From the NCBI GenBank assembly GCA_963930775.1, contig OZ005707.1, positions 2,046,001-2,110,000 of the forward strand: a DNA stretch of 64,000 bases, in the 5' to 3' direction. The position numbers and the translations under genes are program-made. Positions 34,026 through 45,714 of this stretch are shown piece by piece. Source of the stretch: Cliona cf. orientalis (Eukaryota > Porifera > Demospongiae > Clionaida > Clionaidae). Numbering within the stretch: the first letter of the stretch is position 1; every line of letters begins with the position of its first letter. Below the pieces are notes generated by a model. It was not told the origin of the DNA. It made no database searches and worked only from the letters and a program-made list of their open reading frames with translations.

Positions 34026-34201
34026 CGAATGTTTGGCTTGTTCGGTGATTTCGCTACAACAATAGGGTCTTTCATACACAGGTTTTTACGCACTATCTCA
34101 TATACACTCTGTGTTGCTGTGGCTGTCAGGGCAAGAATGGGAGTTTCTGTTGAAAGAAATGACCGTAGTTCGACTATCTGGCTGTACAAGCATCGAATCA
34201 T
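33962..34201 (-). pseudogene. RecQ-type helicase fragment
   Basis: A minus-strand frame of 78 codons contains FLSTETPILALTATATQSVY, then LCMKDPIVVAKSPNKPNIRY. ALTATAT is helicase motif III of RecQ-family DNA helicases, and the P.V...SPNKPNIRYSV block is typical of RecQ. Only ~65 residues of a ~600-residue core are present. There is no Walker motif and no DExH box, and the frame ends at TGA within the tail of the convergent DUF6589 gene. It is an inserted relic. Confidence 0.72.
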
Positions 34202-34249
34202 GGGATAATGTGACTGAACACTACTAACAGCATGCTATAGTACAATCGA

Positions 34250-34640
34250 GTGCCAGTTAGTATAGCGCGCATGCGCAGATGAAGACCACACCCTTCACTG
34301 GAGGCCAAGAGTAGCTGATCAAACTCACCGTGTAATGGCGAAGTTCTCACTCCGCTCGAACGTCGAATCAACCACCAGACCATGACAAAGAGCAGACATC
34401 GCCTCTCGCTTCGCTCGAGGCTCGGTGGCCTGCCGAGCAGGCCTGTTGAAACGCGCGGCGCTTGCGCCGCTCGCTCGAGCTCGAGAATGCATCTCTATGG
34501 CCCCTAGGCCTTGGCAACCTCGTTTATGCACACGGAACAACAATTCTGACCAATCGTGAGTCTTCTGAACTTGTAGGAGAGCGCATCTTTTATGACCTCC
34601 AGGTTAGGACACGGACTATAATAAGAAAATTGATCGCCGT
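34250..34640. repeat. Dispersed GC-rich repeat
   Basis: Contains GCGCGCATGCGCAGATGAAG, CTCACTCCGCTCGAACGTCG and TGCCGAGCAGGC. Related to the 41470-41945 segment (GCTAAGCAGGC, GCGAAAGCGCCGCACG) and to repeat D. No coding sequence. Confidence 0.5.
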
Positions 34641-35265
34641 CTGAAAAGTATTTTTCGTTGTATATATATAATTATATTTAGTATAATTGAATATAGGTAT
34701 AATCATAAGAAAGTATAACTAATATAAAGGTACAATACTGCACAGCTCTCATTTATTCCTTAGGTAGAAATGACTGGGGATTCATTTCTACCTAGACGGT
34801 TAAAATGAAGCGGGGTCATTTGAGCCTATAGTAGCGATGTCCAACCTCCAAGGGCCTCCAGTAAATCGAAAATATATCAGCTCTGGCTAGGAGTACGCTC
34901 GCTGGAAAAAATGCGCTGGATAGCTCACTGAATGAGCTATCTACTGACGCCTTAACCGTGCAAACCGGTTCAGCGGAACCGCTGCTAGCTTCGTTTTTGT
35001 TTGTATTAAGTTTCTATGAGGAAAGTTTAGGTGGGCGTGGCTACGTAACGGTTTTATCTACGGACACGTTATATACAAGCACCGTTGGATCGAGCTCGTG
35101 GAGAGCTACCTTCTGATACTCGAACATTGATATTCCACTAAAAAATAATCCGCGGAAAAATCAGTGAAATTTAGAGGTTGGATATCGTTACCTAGCTACA
35201 GGCTAGAATGACTGCATAGGGAGTCATTTTGAGGGGGAATCATTTCCACCTATGACACCGGTGTA

Positions 35266-35317
35266 CCATAGATAATTTAGACTACGCACACGTGTGCGTA
35301 GTCTAAATTATCTATGG
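35266..35317. repeat. Perfect 52-bp palindrome
   Basis: CCATAGATAATTTAGACTAC followed by GCACAC is followed immediately by its exact reverse complement, with no spacer. A shorter relative, CATAGATAATTTAGACTACA then TTATCTATG, occurs at 45024-45052. The preceding ~600 bp hold other small hairpins, such as TAGGTAGAAATGA / TCATTTCTACCTA at 34760-34795. Confidence 0.9.
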
Positions 35318-35754
35318 GTGTACTCAGAATTTTTTTTTAATTTACAGACATATCAATTATTTACAAACGTACCGGCTCCTAGAAGAGCGTCATTATCTCC
35401 AACGAGCCTGCATCTGGACTCCACAAGTGGAATGACGGCAAGTAATGAGATTCCGACAAAGATCAATACCATGCTCACTTGCACCGTTGAGATCAACATC
35501 GCTACCGCCCGTCAACTTAAACTCTGTCAATCTCTCTGCCTTCTTGTTGTGTATTGGGTAGCTAGGTGCAATTGCTCTACGATTTGCGAAACCAGTCCGC
35601 TTATTAGTGAACAATCACAGTCACAAATTACGGATGTACGTATTTCTAAATTAACGAAAGAAAGTAATATTATTTGCTATGATGAAGCTGGTTTTTAAAG
35701 GTGAGTTTATCAATATCTTTAGAATCTTACGAAAATGGTAGGGACAAAAAGGTG

Positions 35755-36415
35755 AAGGGGCACCTGGGGTTTTTGTTGATTGTATTACCAAGGAGCAGGG
35801 ATCTGGAGGAGGTCATTAATTTGTTAGTTGTAGATAAAACTCCACAAACATTGGACAATGATTCGTGACAAAAAGGGGCAGCCTTGACCCAGGTCTCATT
35901 AATTTTTGAGTATTTACCATCTGAAAAGGAGCAGGGGTCTGGAGAGGCTCACTAATTTTGTTCATTGTTGTAGATTAAACACCACGAATGTATTCATCAT
36001 CGGCCAATGATTATACGCAGTGTCTAGAGTGCCGGCAAATTTATGTACAAATTTATATTGCCATATGCAGGAGGGGGCGGGGACTAGGGCTACGTAAGAG
36101 TACAGTATTTTATATGGACTTACCGGCACTATAACGCTTAAATTGCGGTGCCGGTGCCGGCACTATAGACACAGCGATGATTATAAATGGGGCAGGGATC
36201 TGAAGAGGCTCATTAATTATTTATTGTTGTCATAGATTAAACTCCACGAATGTATTCATCATTGGCCAATGATTATCAATGGAGCAGGGGTCTGAAGGGG
36301 CTCATTAATTATTTCTTGTTCTCATAGTTTAAATTCCACGAATGTATTCATCATCGGCCAATTAATGATTATAGAAAAAATCCTGTATTAATGTGTTTAT
36401 CATTCGAGAGAGATT
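35755..36415. repeat. ~92-bp satellite array, block 1
   Basis: Degenerate and then regular units: GGAGCAGGGGTCTGAAGGGG, CTCATTAATTATTT, TAAACTCCACGAATGTATTC, ATCATCGGCCAATGATTATA. The preceding segment, 35555-35755, is the TATTGGGTAGCTAGGTGCAA unit border that recurs at about 37120 and 42950. Confidence 0.8.
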
Positions 36416-37130
36416 AAAAAAGGATATGACATTCAATTTGTTGGTTGTGTTATAGTCATAGCGCACGGCCAGGGATTTATGGCAGTAAACCGCCCTGAGT
36501 CCGAGGGCTGGTTACGTCGCCATATATCCCTGGACACTGTGCTATAACTATTATGTATCCCACCTGATTGGCTAAAAGTTATACACACCATATAGTCTAC
36601 GTTCATAGCAACAACTGTTCTAACCCAGCAACAATAGTTCTGAACAGAAAGAGAGTTGTACAGAAAAACAAACCAGCAATGAAACAACCGATGACAGGTG
36701 GCTTGAGTCACGGAACCATGCCTAGTTGAATCAACCAGTGCTTCAGCTTTCCATGAATAGAAAACAGTCAGGTAACTTCGAAAACAAGTAGAATAGTTTC
36801 ACTGTTTAACAAACTCTGACAATTGCTATTGAGACTTAATTGCTGGTACAGTTCACTTACTGTTGAACTTGCCACGTGGTAGAGCTGCCAGATTGAGCGA
36901 TAGAAAATTGGTTCCTGATTAGTATCAATTTGTGTGCGTGTGTTTTTGTGCAACCATGGTGCAATCAGCAGTAGTCAGATATGCAAAGAAAAGTACAGTA
37001 ACTGTCATAATAAATATGTTGGAGCTCAAGATAGGAGGTGTGTACAACACCATAATAATAATAATTATTATTAATAGTTACAGATGGGATGCTATAATAT
37101 ATTATTATTATAGTCCCTGTATTGGGTAGC
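36370..37130. repeat. Macro-repeat unit, copy 1
   Basis: Starts AATCCTGTATTAATGTGTTT. Contains a palindromic core (CACGGCCAGGGATTTATGGC ... CATATATCCCTGGACACTGT) and ends in an ATAATAATAATTATTATTA microsatellite. Copies 2 and 3 are at 42221-42955 and 43640-44223. The ORFs in it are identical fragments in each copy but have no start context or domain, so I do not call a gene. Confidence 0.85.
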
Positions 37131-37369
37131 TAGGTGCAATTGCTCTACGATTTGCGAAACCAGTCCGCTTATTAATTTTATTGTGAACAATCACAGTATC
37201 ACACTATGCACAAATTATACATACGGATGTACCTATTTCTAAATTAACGAAAGAAAGTAATATTATAATAATTATTTGCTATGATGAAGCTGGTTTTTAA
37301 AGGTGAGTTTATCAATATCTTTAGAATCTTACGAAAATGGTAGGGACAAGAAGGTGAAGGGGCACCTGG

Positions 37370-38950
37370 GGTTTTTGTTGATTGTATTACCAAGGAGCAG
37401 GGATCTGGAGGAGGTCATTAATTTGTTAGTTGTAGATAAAACTCCACAAATATTGGATAATGATTCGTGACAAAAAGGGGCAGCCTTGACCCAAGTCTCA
37501 TTAATTTTTGAGTATTTACCATCTGAAAAGGAGCAGGGGTCTGGAGAGGCTCACTAATTTTGTTCATTGTTGTAGATTAAACTCCACGAATGTATTCATC
37601 ATCGGCCAATGATTATACAGTGGAACTTCTCATAACGGACCCTCCCAGGAGCGACCACCCACTATATAACGGACAACCGCTATGGAACGGATTGAATCTG
37701 CCATAGACTTAGTACATTACGAACCTCCGAGGAGCGGACAACCTCTCAATTCTCTATAACGGACGGATTGTTCGGACCCGATTGAACATCTCAGTATAAT
37801 TTTACTTCTAAATAGCGGACGGCCAGGAAGCCACACCCCTTTTTGCGGCCAGTGACGTAATCATGATAGCCTAGCCAGGCCCTTCCCCCTTTGTAGGAGG
37901 GGTGCTATCTTGAAGGTGGGTCTGGGGCAAGACTAATGCATCAATGCATGATACAATTCACGTGTATACACAGTACTTAAATTGAAGTAGACTCAAATCC
38001 AGCTCATATCCTGCTTTCCTGTTGATTCTCCAGTCACCTCTGCAAACGCTAACTAGCTATATAGCTATCATAATGTGTAGACTATATTATATTAGTATGT
38101 ATATTGTCTCCGCTTCTATAAAGGGACAACCTCCATATAAAGGACAAAAGGCCTGCTCCCAAGGTGTCCGTTATTCGGAAGTTCTACTGTAAATGGGGCA
38201 GGGGTCTGAAGGGGCTCATTAATTATTTATTGTTGTCATAGATTAAACTCCACGAATGTATTCATCATTGGCCAATGATTATAAATGGAGCAGGGGTCTG
38301 AAGGGGCTCATTAATTATTTATTGTTCTCATAGTTTAAATTCACGAATGTATTCATCATCGGCCAATTAATGATTATAAATGGAGCAGGGGTCTGAAGGG
38401 GCTCATTAATTATTTATTGTTGTCATAGATTAAATTCCACGAATGTATTCATCATCGGCCAATGATTATAAATGGGGCAGGGGTCTGAAGGGGCTCATTA
38501 ATTATTTATTGTTGTCATGGATTAAATTCCACGAATGTATTCATCATCGGCCAATGATTATAAATGGAGCAGGGGTCTGAAGGGGCTCATTAATTATTTA
38601 TTGTTATCATGGATTAAATTCCACGAATGTATTCATCATCGGCCAATGATTATAAATGGGGCAGGGGTCTGAAGGGGCTCATTAATTATTTATTATTGTC
38701 ATAGATTAAAGTCCACGAATGTATTCATCATCAGCCAATGATTATAAATGGGGCAGGGGTCTGAAGGGGCTCATTAATTATTTATTGTTATCATGGATTA
38801 AATTCCACGAATGTATTCATCATCGGCCAATGATTATAAATGGGGCAGGGGTCTGAAGGGGCTCATTAATTATTTATTATTGTCATAGATTAAAGTCCAC
38901 GAATGTATTTACCATCTGAGGAAGATTAAAAAGGATAATATAACATTGCA
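37370..38950. repeat. ~92-bp satellite array, block 2
   Basis: About ten units of GGGGCAGGGGTCTGAAGGGG ... CATCGGCCAATGATTATAAA. The run is regular from 38190 to 38930 and interrupted by a Tigger-like element at 37618-38189. Degraded units continue to about 39180. Confidence 0.9.
37618..38189. mobile_element. Tigger/pogo-like non-autonomous element A
   Basis: Ends CAGTGGAACTTCTCATAACG and CGTTATTCGGAAGTTCTACTG are inverted repeats, with TA on both sides (37616-37617, 38190-38191). This is the pattern of Tigger/pogo elements. Removing it and one TA rejoins the satellite unit as GATTATAAATGGGGC. 572 bp, no transposase. Confidence 0.8.
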
Positions 38951-39216
38951 CAAAAGGGGCAGTGGTCTGGAGGGGCACATTAATTTGTTGGTTGTCATAG
39001 ATTTAATATATTTACCATCCGAGAATGACTACAAGAGGAGCAGGGGTCTGGAAGGGCTCATTAATTCATTGATGCTCATAGATTATACTCCACGAATGTA
39101 TTTATTGTCTGGAAATGATTTCAAAAGGATACGTACAAAAGAAGCAGGGGTCTGGAGGGGCTAATTAATTTGTTGATTAAACTCAATAAATCAGGGTTGC
39201 ATACTAATAGTTATAC

Positions 39217-40015
39217 TACCGTATTTCTTTTAAAAATTCGGCCCTTCTAATTATTCGGCACCATTTACCGAATGATTGAAAATAGTCTCTAATTTTCAGC
39301 AAAGGTCGTCACGTGTATATGCTATAAACGGGAGTAGAATGCGCACGCAGACAGAATGTTATCTCCCCAGTAGCAATTTACTTTTCTGTGGTTATGAGGT
39401 AATTGTGGTGTAATCTACACTGTATGATGAAATTGTGATGAAATTATGATGCAACCTATGAGGTAATTATGAAAAAATCCAGGGCCTTGCTGGAGCCTTT
39501 CTGGGACTTGAAAATCAGTAAATATGTAGAGTATCTTACGCGTGTATCCAGCGAATACATTACAAGCTGAGTGCTACTCTCTCTGAGAAGCACTGTTGGT
39601 TGAATTTCACGTGTTTTCTTGACTTACGTAATGCCGTGGATAAATAAAGCTAGCCTTGCGCTATATATAGCACATATCACTGTCACAAGGGACTGGCCCG
39701 CACAAGACTGCGGCAGCGCGACCTATACCTGATGTTTATAAGGAATACTGTGCTGTCAAGTTCGTCTCTGTGATTGAAGCATCGAAACGTGTCGCTATCA
39801 AGGTTGAGAGTCGATCTTAGACGCCATCTCCATACCAGCATAGATCAATGTGTACGCATTCTATTGACGACCTTTTACCACATGCACCATTACACTGTGC
39901 AGCTACTGGGGAGATGGTCAAGGGCTCGTTGAATATTAACCTATAAACATTCAGCAAAGCTAAAGCAATATTATTATTAAATTTTTCATGCTGAATTTTT
40001 AGATGAAATATGGTA
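39217..40015. mobile_element. MITE, TTCTAAAAATTCGGC family, copy with nested element
   Basis: Left end TACCGTATTTCTTTTAAAAA; right end CTGAATTTTTAGATGAAATA. Left and right parts align with the intact 240-bp copy at 26736-26975; the ~550 bp between them are a second element. Confidence 0.8.
39361..39927. mobile_element. Element with ATCTCCCCAGTAGC inverted ends, nested in a MITE
   Basis: Begins ATCTCCCCAGTAGC and ends GCTACTGGGGAGAT plus ~11 bp. It sits at the GTT|GAATATT position of the host MITE. No coding sequence. Confidence 0.65.
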
Positions 40016-40083
40016 TATACAACAAAAAATATTTTTCAGAGCGACCGTGGCAACTTTCTTATATTACAAGTATAAAAACAATT

Positions 40084-40430
40084 GAATAAAATTGAAGAAT
40101 AGGGATGGCAGGATCAAAAAGTACACAAACAAGAGATATCGCAACTATTATACATCCCTACGCTTGCTTTTCTCGACTATTATTCACCTATTAATTTTAA
40201 TAATGTCAACGTGTTTGTTGAGTGTGGTATACTATGGGAGACATTCAGGGTTATTCGCTATAGCTAGTTGTCACGATGGTTTGGGTTTATCAGTTTTGAT
40301 TCAATAGCATTACTACTGGTTATTTTTGCATCCCTCAAAAAGCAAGCGTAGGGATGTATAATAGTTGCGATATCTCTTGTTTGTGTACTTTTTGATCCTG
40401 CCATCCCTACTTCATTCTTCAATTTTATTC
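40084..40430. mobile_element. Hairpin MITE (AGTAGGGATGGCAGG family), copy 3
   Basis: Arms AATAGGGATGGCAGGATCAA ... GCTTGCTTTTCTCGA and AAAAAGCAAGCGTAGGGATG ... GATCCTGCCATCCCTACTTC are inverted. The loop is longer than in the 4480 copy. Confidence 0.8.
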
Positions 40431-40439
40431 AATTGTTTT

Positions 40440-41945
40440 TATACTTGTTTCTGTTCTTTTTTGATGCACTTAGTGTAATTTATCAATGCCATCTTACATG
40501 GCCCGGGTTGCTCACAATTTTTGTCCAGTGTAATTAAGTGGAAGATGGGAGGTACCGAAGTTGCAAAATTCGTAGCCACGCCCCTCATTAACTAGCGTTC
40601 ATATGCCTTGTATTAATAATATGAAGCAGGCTGACAAAGAAGGCTGCTTTAGGCGGCCCAAGTAGTGATGAGACTCTTTCGCTTAGGGAGAAAATAAAGT
40701 TTTAAGTTTTATTGTTGGCAGCATCTAGCTACCCGGCATAAATTTATGATCTGTATTTTTATACCGCTCCTCGAGTCTTGCAAATTATGGTATGATATCC
40801 GAGTCTATGATCGATATCGCGATCCAGCGGAGCACTAGCGCTGCACGCGCTAGCGAGTAGCTCGCCTATGCCTAGCGCCTTACTGCTCCCCGAGCCTTGC
40901 ACCTTCATACTGATATCCATGATCGATCCAGCGTACTGCTGCACGCACTAGCGATAGCGCTAGCGCTAGAGCTAGCTAGACTAGACCTCGCCTAGGGCCA
41001 GACGCAGTCACATGACTTCACCATGGCAACCCATTCCGAGCATGCGCATTATATTTTTAAAAATGGCGTATCAGACATACCCAATCATTAATGCGCCGTA
41101 CACACCCACTATTACGTAACTGTCGAGATAATGCCAAACTAGCGTGCCACTGCACTGCGCGCTACAAAATAGAGTGGATTTATATGAGAACCAAGGTGAG
41201 AGGTCCAGAAAGTCTTGAGTTAGCCCTGGAAATGACAAAGAAAGAAAGAAAGATTGACAAATGGCTATTTTTTTTAACATCTGGTTCTGGCATATACAAT
41301 TGAGTTGATGGATGATCTTGGTCTTATTAGATAGATAATTTGCTGTAGATTCTGATTTTGACACTTAAAAATTTCACAAAGTTACCTGTTTTGAAATATT
41401 TGGATTTTTGTAATGTATTACATATATGGAGTATCCGTGCCATCCCTACTTATAGAGTCTACCGACTCTATGATAGTCCGTGTCATTACATGAGGGCATG
41501 GATACGTGTCTTGGATGCGCCCAGTTGCTATGAACGCGCGGTGCGGGCAGAGCTAGAGAGAAAGTCCGCACTACAAAGCTCAGGATTGGTCAGAACTGTA
41601 GAGCCGTGTTCACAAAGAAGAGTGCCTTAGGCCATAGCTACAGCTAGAGACGCATTACATGCATTGTGGAACGATTGGCGCGAAAGCGCCGCACGTTTTG
41701 ATTGGCCTGCTAAGCAGGCGCTGGCGCTAGCCACTGAGCCTTGAGCGAAGCGAGATGCGAGTTTTGTTCTTTATCAGACCTATCAGTAGTCAGGTAGCAA
41801 CGTTCGAGCAGAGCGAGAACGTCGCCATTGTTTAATTGCTATGAGGGGTGTGGCCTCTGCAACCACTTCCATCTGCACATGCGCACGATACTGATGGGCA
41901 AATCTTGCCCAGGCAGGATACTGTTTGTACATGAGCTACATCTCT
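40440..41945. repeat. Composite of dispersed repeats
   Basis: 40560-40735 matches 4850-4990. 40740-41470 is the inverted partner of 17140-17900. 41780-41945 is repeat D copy 2, preceded by a GC-rich segment related to 34250-34640. No gene recognised. 41950-42180 is AT-rich and featureless. Confidence 0.65.
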
Positions 41946-42220
41946 ATGTTTTGTGAGCATGTAGCTACTGATCATGCATGCTAACCACATTATCCCATGA
42001 TTGTGAAATTAAACATACTTGTATACAGTACAAATAATATTATTATGATTACATACACAAGCAAGAAGACACCTTTTGTTTGTCACAGCATTATTTTATA
42101 ATTTATTTACTAGTACACGTATGGCAGCAGCGCATATACATTGTATATACACATGTACAATGTAGCTACAAAGTAAGTCATCCGTGAGGTCCCCACCCCA
42201 CCCCCCCCCCCCCCCCCCAA

Positions 42221-42955
42221 GAAAAAATCCTGTATTAATGTGTTTATCATTCGAGAAAGATAATGACATTCAATTTGTTGGTTGTGTTATAGTCATAGCG
42301 CACGGCCAGGGATTTATGGCAGTAAACCGCCCTGAGTCCGAGGGCTGGTTACGTCGCCATAAATCCCTGGACACTGTGCTATAACTATTATGTATCCCAC
42401 CTGATTGGCTAAAAGTCATACACACCATATAGTCTACGTTCATAGCAACAACTGTTCTAACCCAGCAACAATAGTTCTGAACAGAAAGAGAGTTGCACAG
42501 AAAAAACAAACCAGCAATGAAACAACCGATGACAGGTGGCTTGAGTCACGGAACCATGCCTAGTTGAATCAACCAGTGCTTCAGCTTTCCATGAATAGAA
42601 AACAGTCAGGTAACTTCGAAAACAAGTAGAATAGTTTCACTGTTCAACAAACTCTGACAATTGCTATTGAGACTTAATTGCTGGTACAGTTCACTTACTG
42701 TTGAACTTGCCACGTGGTAGAGCTGCCAGATCGAGCGATAGAAAATTGGTTCCTGATTAGTGTCAATTTGTGTGCGTGTGTTTTTGTGCAACCATGGTGC
42801 AATCAGCAGTAGTCAGATATACAAAGAAAAGAACAGTAGCTGTCATAATAAATATGTTGGAGCTCAAGATAGGAGATGTATACAACACCATAATAATAAT
42901 AATTATTATAGTTACAGATGGGTTGCTATAATATATTATTATTATAGTCCCTGTA
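42221..42955. repeat. Macro-repeat unit, copy 2
   Basis: Near-identical to 36370-37130 over its whole length (same GACGACGTAACC-type palindrome, same TAATAATAATAATTATTATA end). Immediately preceded by a poly-C tract at about 42196-42218. Confidence 0.88.
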
Positions 42956-43189
42956 TTGGGTAGCTAGGTGCAATTGCTCTACGATTTGCGAAACCAGTCT
43001 GCTTATTAGTTTTATTGTGAACAATCACAGTATCACACTATGCACAAATTATACATACGGATGTACGTATTTCTAAATTAACGAAAGAAAGTAATATTAT
43101 AATAATTATTTGCTATGATGAAGCTGGTTTTTAAAGGTGAGTTTATCAATATCTTTAGAATCTTACGAAAATGGTAGGGACAAGAAGGT

Positions 43190-43650
43190 GAAGGGGCACC
43201 TGGGGTTTTTGTTGATTGTATTACCAAGGAGCAGGGATCTGGAGGAGATCATTAATTTGTTAGTTATAGATAAAACTCCACAAACATTGGACAATGATTA
43301 CAAAAAGGGGCAGCCTTGACCCAGGTCTCATTAATTTTTGAGTATTTACCATCTGAAAAGGAGCAGGGGTCTGGAGAGGCTCACTAATTTTGTTCATTGT
43401 TGTAGATTAAACTCCACGAATGTATTCATTATCGGCCAATGATTATAAATGGGGCAGGGGTCTGAAGGGGCTCATTAATTATTTATTATTATCATAGATT
43501 AAACTCCACGAATGTATTCATCATTGGCCAATGATTATAAATGGGGCAGGGGTCTGAAGGAGCTCATTAATTATTTATTGTTCTCATAGTTTAAATTCCA
43601 CGAATGTATTCATCATCGGCCAATTAATGATTATAGAAATAATCCTGTAT
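43190..43650. repeat. ~92-bp satellite array, block 3
   Basis: About four units of the same satellite as at 37370-38950, flanked by the macro-repeat units. Confidence 0.85.
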
Positions 43651-44223
43651 TAATGTGTTTATCATTCGTGAGAGATTAAAAAAGGATATGACATTCAATT
43701 TGTTGGTTGTGTTATAGTCATAGCGCACGGCCAGGGATTTATGGCAGTAAACCGCCCTGAGTCCGAGGGCTGGTTACGTTGCCATGGCATATTAAATCCC
43801 TGGACACTGTGCTATATAACTATTATGTATCCCACCTGATTGGCTAAAAGTCATACACACCATATAGTCTACGTTCATAGCAACAACTGTTCTAACCCAG
43901 CAACAATAGTTCTGAACAGAAAGAGAGTTGCACAGAAAAAACAAACCAGCAATGAAACAACCGATGACAGGTGGCTTGAGTCGCGGAACCATGCCTAGTT
44001 GAATCAACCAGTGCTTCAACTTCCCATGAATAGAAAACAGTCAGATAACTTCGAAAACAAGTAGAATAGTTTCACTGTTCAACAAACTCTGACAATTGCT
44101 ATTGAGACTTAATTGCTGGTACAGTTCACTTACTGTTGAACTTGCCACGTGGTAGAGCTGCCAGATCGAGCGATAGAAAATTGGCTCCTGATTAGTGTCA
44201 ATTTGTGTGCGTGTGTTTTTGTG
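43640..44223. repeat. Macro-repeat unit, copy 3 (right-truncated)
   Basis: Matches copies 1 and 2 up to GTGTGCGTGTGTTTTTGTG, where it stops at 44223. A small insertion (TGGCATATTA) lies in the palindrome. Confidence 0.85.
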
Positions 44224-44340
44224 ACTGATCTGGCGATTTTTGATTGTGCCCCTTACTGCGTGTGCGCGGGGTAGGACACACAGAAGAAAGACGAACGTAA
44301 ATTAATTATGAGGATCTTTGCGTCCTTTTCTCTACATATA

Positions 44341-44906
44341 CAGTCGAGCCTCTGATAACGGACCCTCCGAGAAGCGGACAACCTCTCTACAGCGGACAAG
44401 TGCCGTGTTACCGATTGAATTTAGCATAGTTATAGTACATTAGCATGCAACCTCCGAGAAGCGGACGCTTCTCGATTCCGGACAGCGGACAAGATCCAAG
44501 CTCCCAACGTGACTTTTCAATGCAAAACTGCCTCTAAATAGCAGACATCTGGAAACCACGCCCTTAAATTTATGATGCCACGCCCACTTTAGCCGCAATC
44601 TAGGCGGTCGCGATATTATGCCGCATGCGCGATAATAATGTTCGCCTTGATCTCCAGATTAACGATTTTGGAGTAGCCAGTACTGAAACAAAAAAATTCA
44701 GCCTGTGCTATGTTGACACTGAAAACAGAACATACCAACCACTTGATTATCATCTCTACTGCTCTTATCATGCATTTCAGTGCATTTACTACTTGTTAAG
44801 GAAACAAAATGGGTTGAAAAATCATGAACCTCAGAGATAGGGACAACCTCCGAGCAAAGGACAAGAGGCCCGTTCCCAAAGTGTCCTTTATTCGGAGGCT
44901 CGACTG
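44341..44906. mobile_element. Tigger/pogo-like non-autonomous element B
   Basis: CAGTCGAGCCTCTGATAACG and CTTTATTCGGAGGCTCGACTG form the inverted ends, flanked by TA at 44339-44340 and 44907-44908. 566 bp, related to element A. A 71-codon ORF inside is not homologous to a transposase as far as I can see. Confidence 0.82.
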
Positions 44907-45257
44907 TACTCTTGGTGATAGCAATCACTATCTTCTACAAAGGTATTTAATATAGAACTTTGTGAGCTTATAATAATTTGTATGCCATGGAGGATCCGGC
45001 CCATGATCGCGGCGAATATCGGCATAGATAATTTAGACTACATTATCTATGATATCGGTCTAATCTCGCCGAGCCAGTTAGGTCCGCTACCCCTGCAATA
45101 ATTTGTAGCATATTCCGCGCCTGATGATAATCACAACTATATAATATGTAGGAAAGGTAGATGTCGCAGTGCAGTCCACGAACATGGGAGGGGTCTGGGT
45201 ATTATGAGTCTAATCTGCTATAGTCTATTATTCACTGTACGCTCACACTCAATACAG

Positions 45258-45413
45258 GCTGCTGTATTGCTCAAGAACTTGCTAACTGTTTCAGTGGTGA
45301 AGCATGCAGAAACACTGCCATTTCATTTGGAGTTGTTGAACAGTGTTGTACCTCTCCTACTGTCTCAAGAAGCTACATGGTGCCAGGTACTGAAGAATGT
45401 GTGGATTGCAGAT
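45258..45413 (+). CDS. Isolated Cys-rich receptor exon (paralogue of 55507-55662)
   Basis: An open 156-nt phase 1-1 exon with acceptor AATACAG and donor GTAAGT. It encodes CCIAQELANCFSGEACRNTA ... EQCCTSPTVSRSYMV ... TEECVDCR. Its length and cysteine spacing equal those of the first Cys-rich exon of the 55-kb receptor, but it is on the opposite strand within an inverted duplicated block (about 45250-45530). No second module, stalk or TM exon is recognisable on this strand nearby. It is therefore either an orphan exon kept open by recency or part of a gene that I cannot assemble. Function is not known. Confidence 0.6.
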
Positions 45414-45714
45414 GTAAGTGTAGTATACCATCATAATAACAGTTACTAAGTTTTTCGTTGTAAAATTATTTATGAACTGTGACCAGGATTAATTGAATAT
45501 TTGGTACAAAATCTAAGTCTTCTATTTCTGGTTCCCCCCTCACCTATGCACCCTTAGATCCTAGTTATAACAAATACTGTTATCTGATTGGTCAGGAGCA
45601 GGTATCTGTTTCTCATATAAATCTGTAAAAAAATTGTTGCCTGTGGTTAGCATACCTGATGCTAACACGAGACCACTACAATTTTTGGTCAGAAAATAAA
45701 AAAAATTCAATGGT

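Noticed and set aside
35755-44000. Regular ~92-bp repeats looking like a CRISPR array
   Set aside because: No unique spacers: whole units repeat head-to-tail, in a eukaryotic context, with no cas genes. It is satellite DNA.
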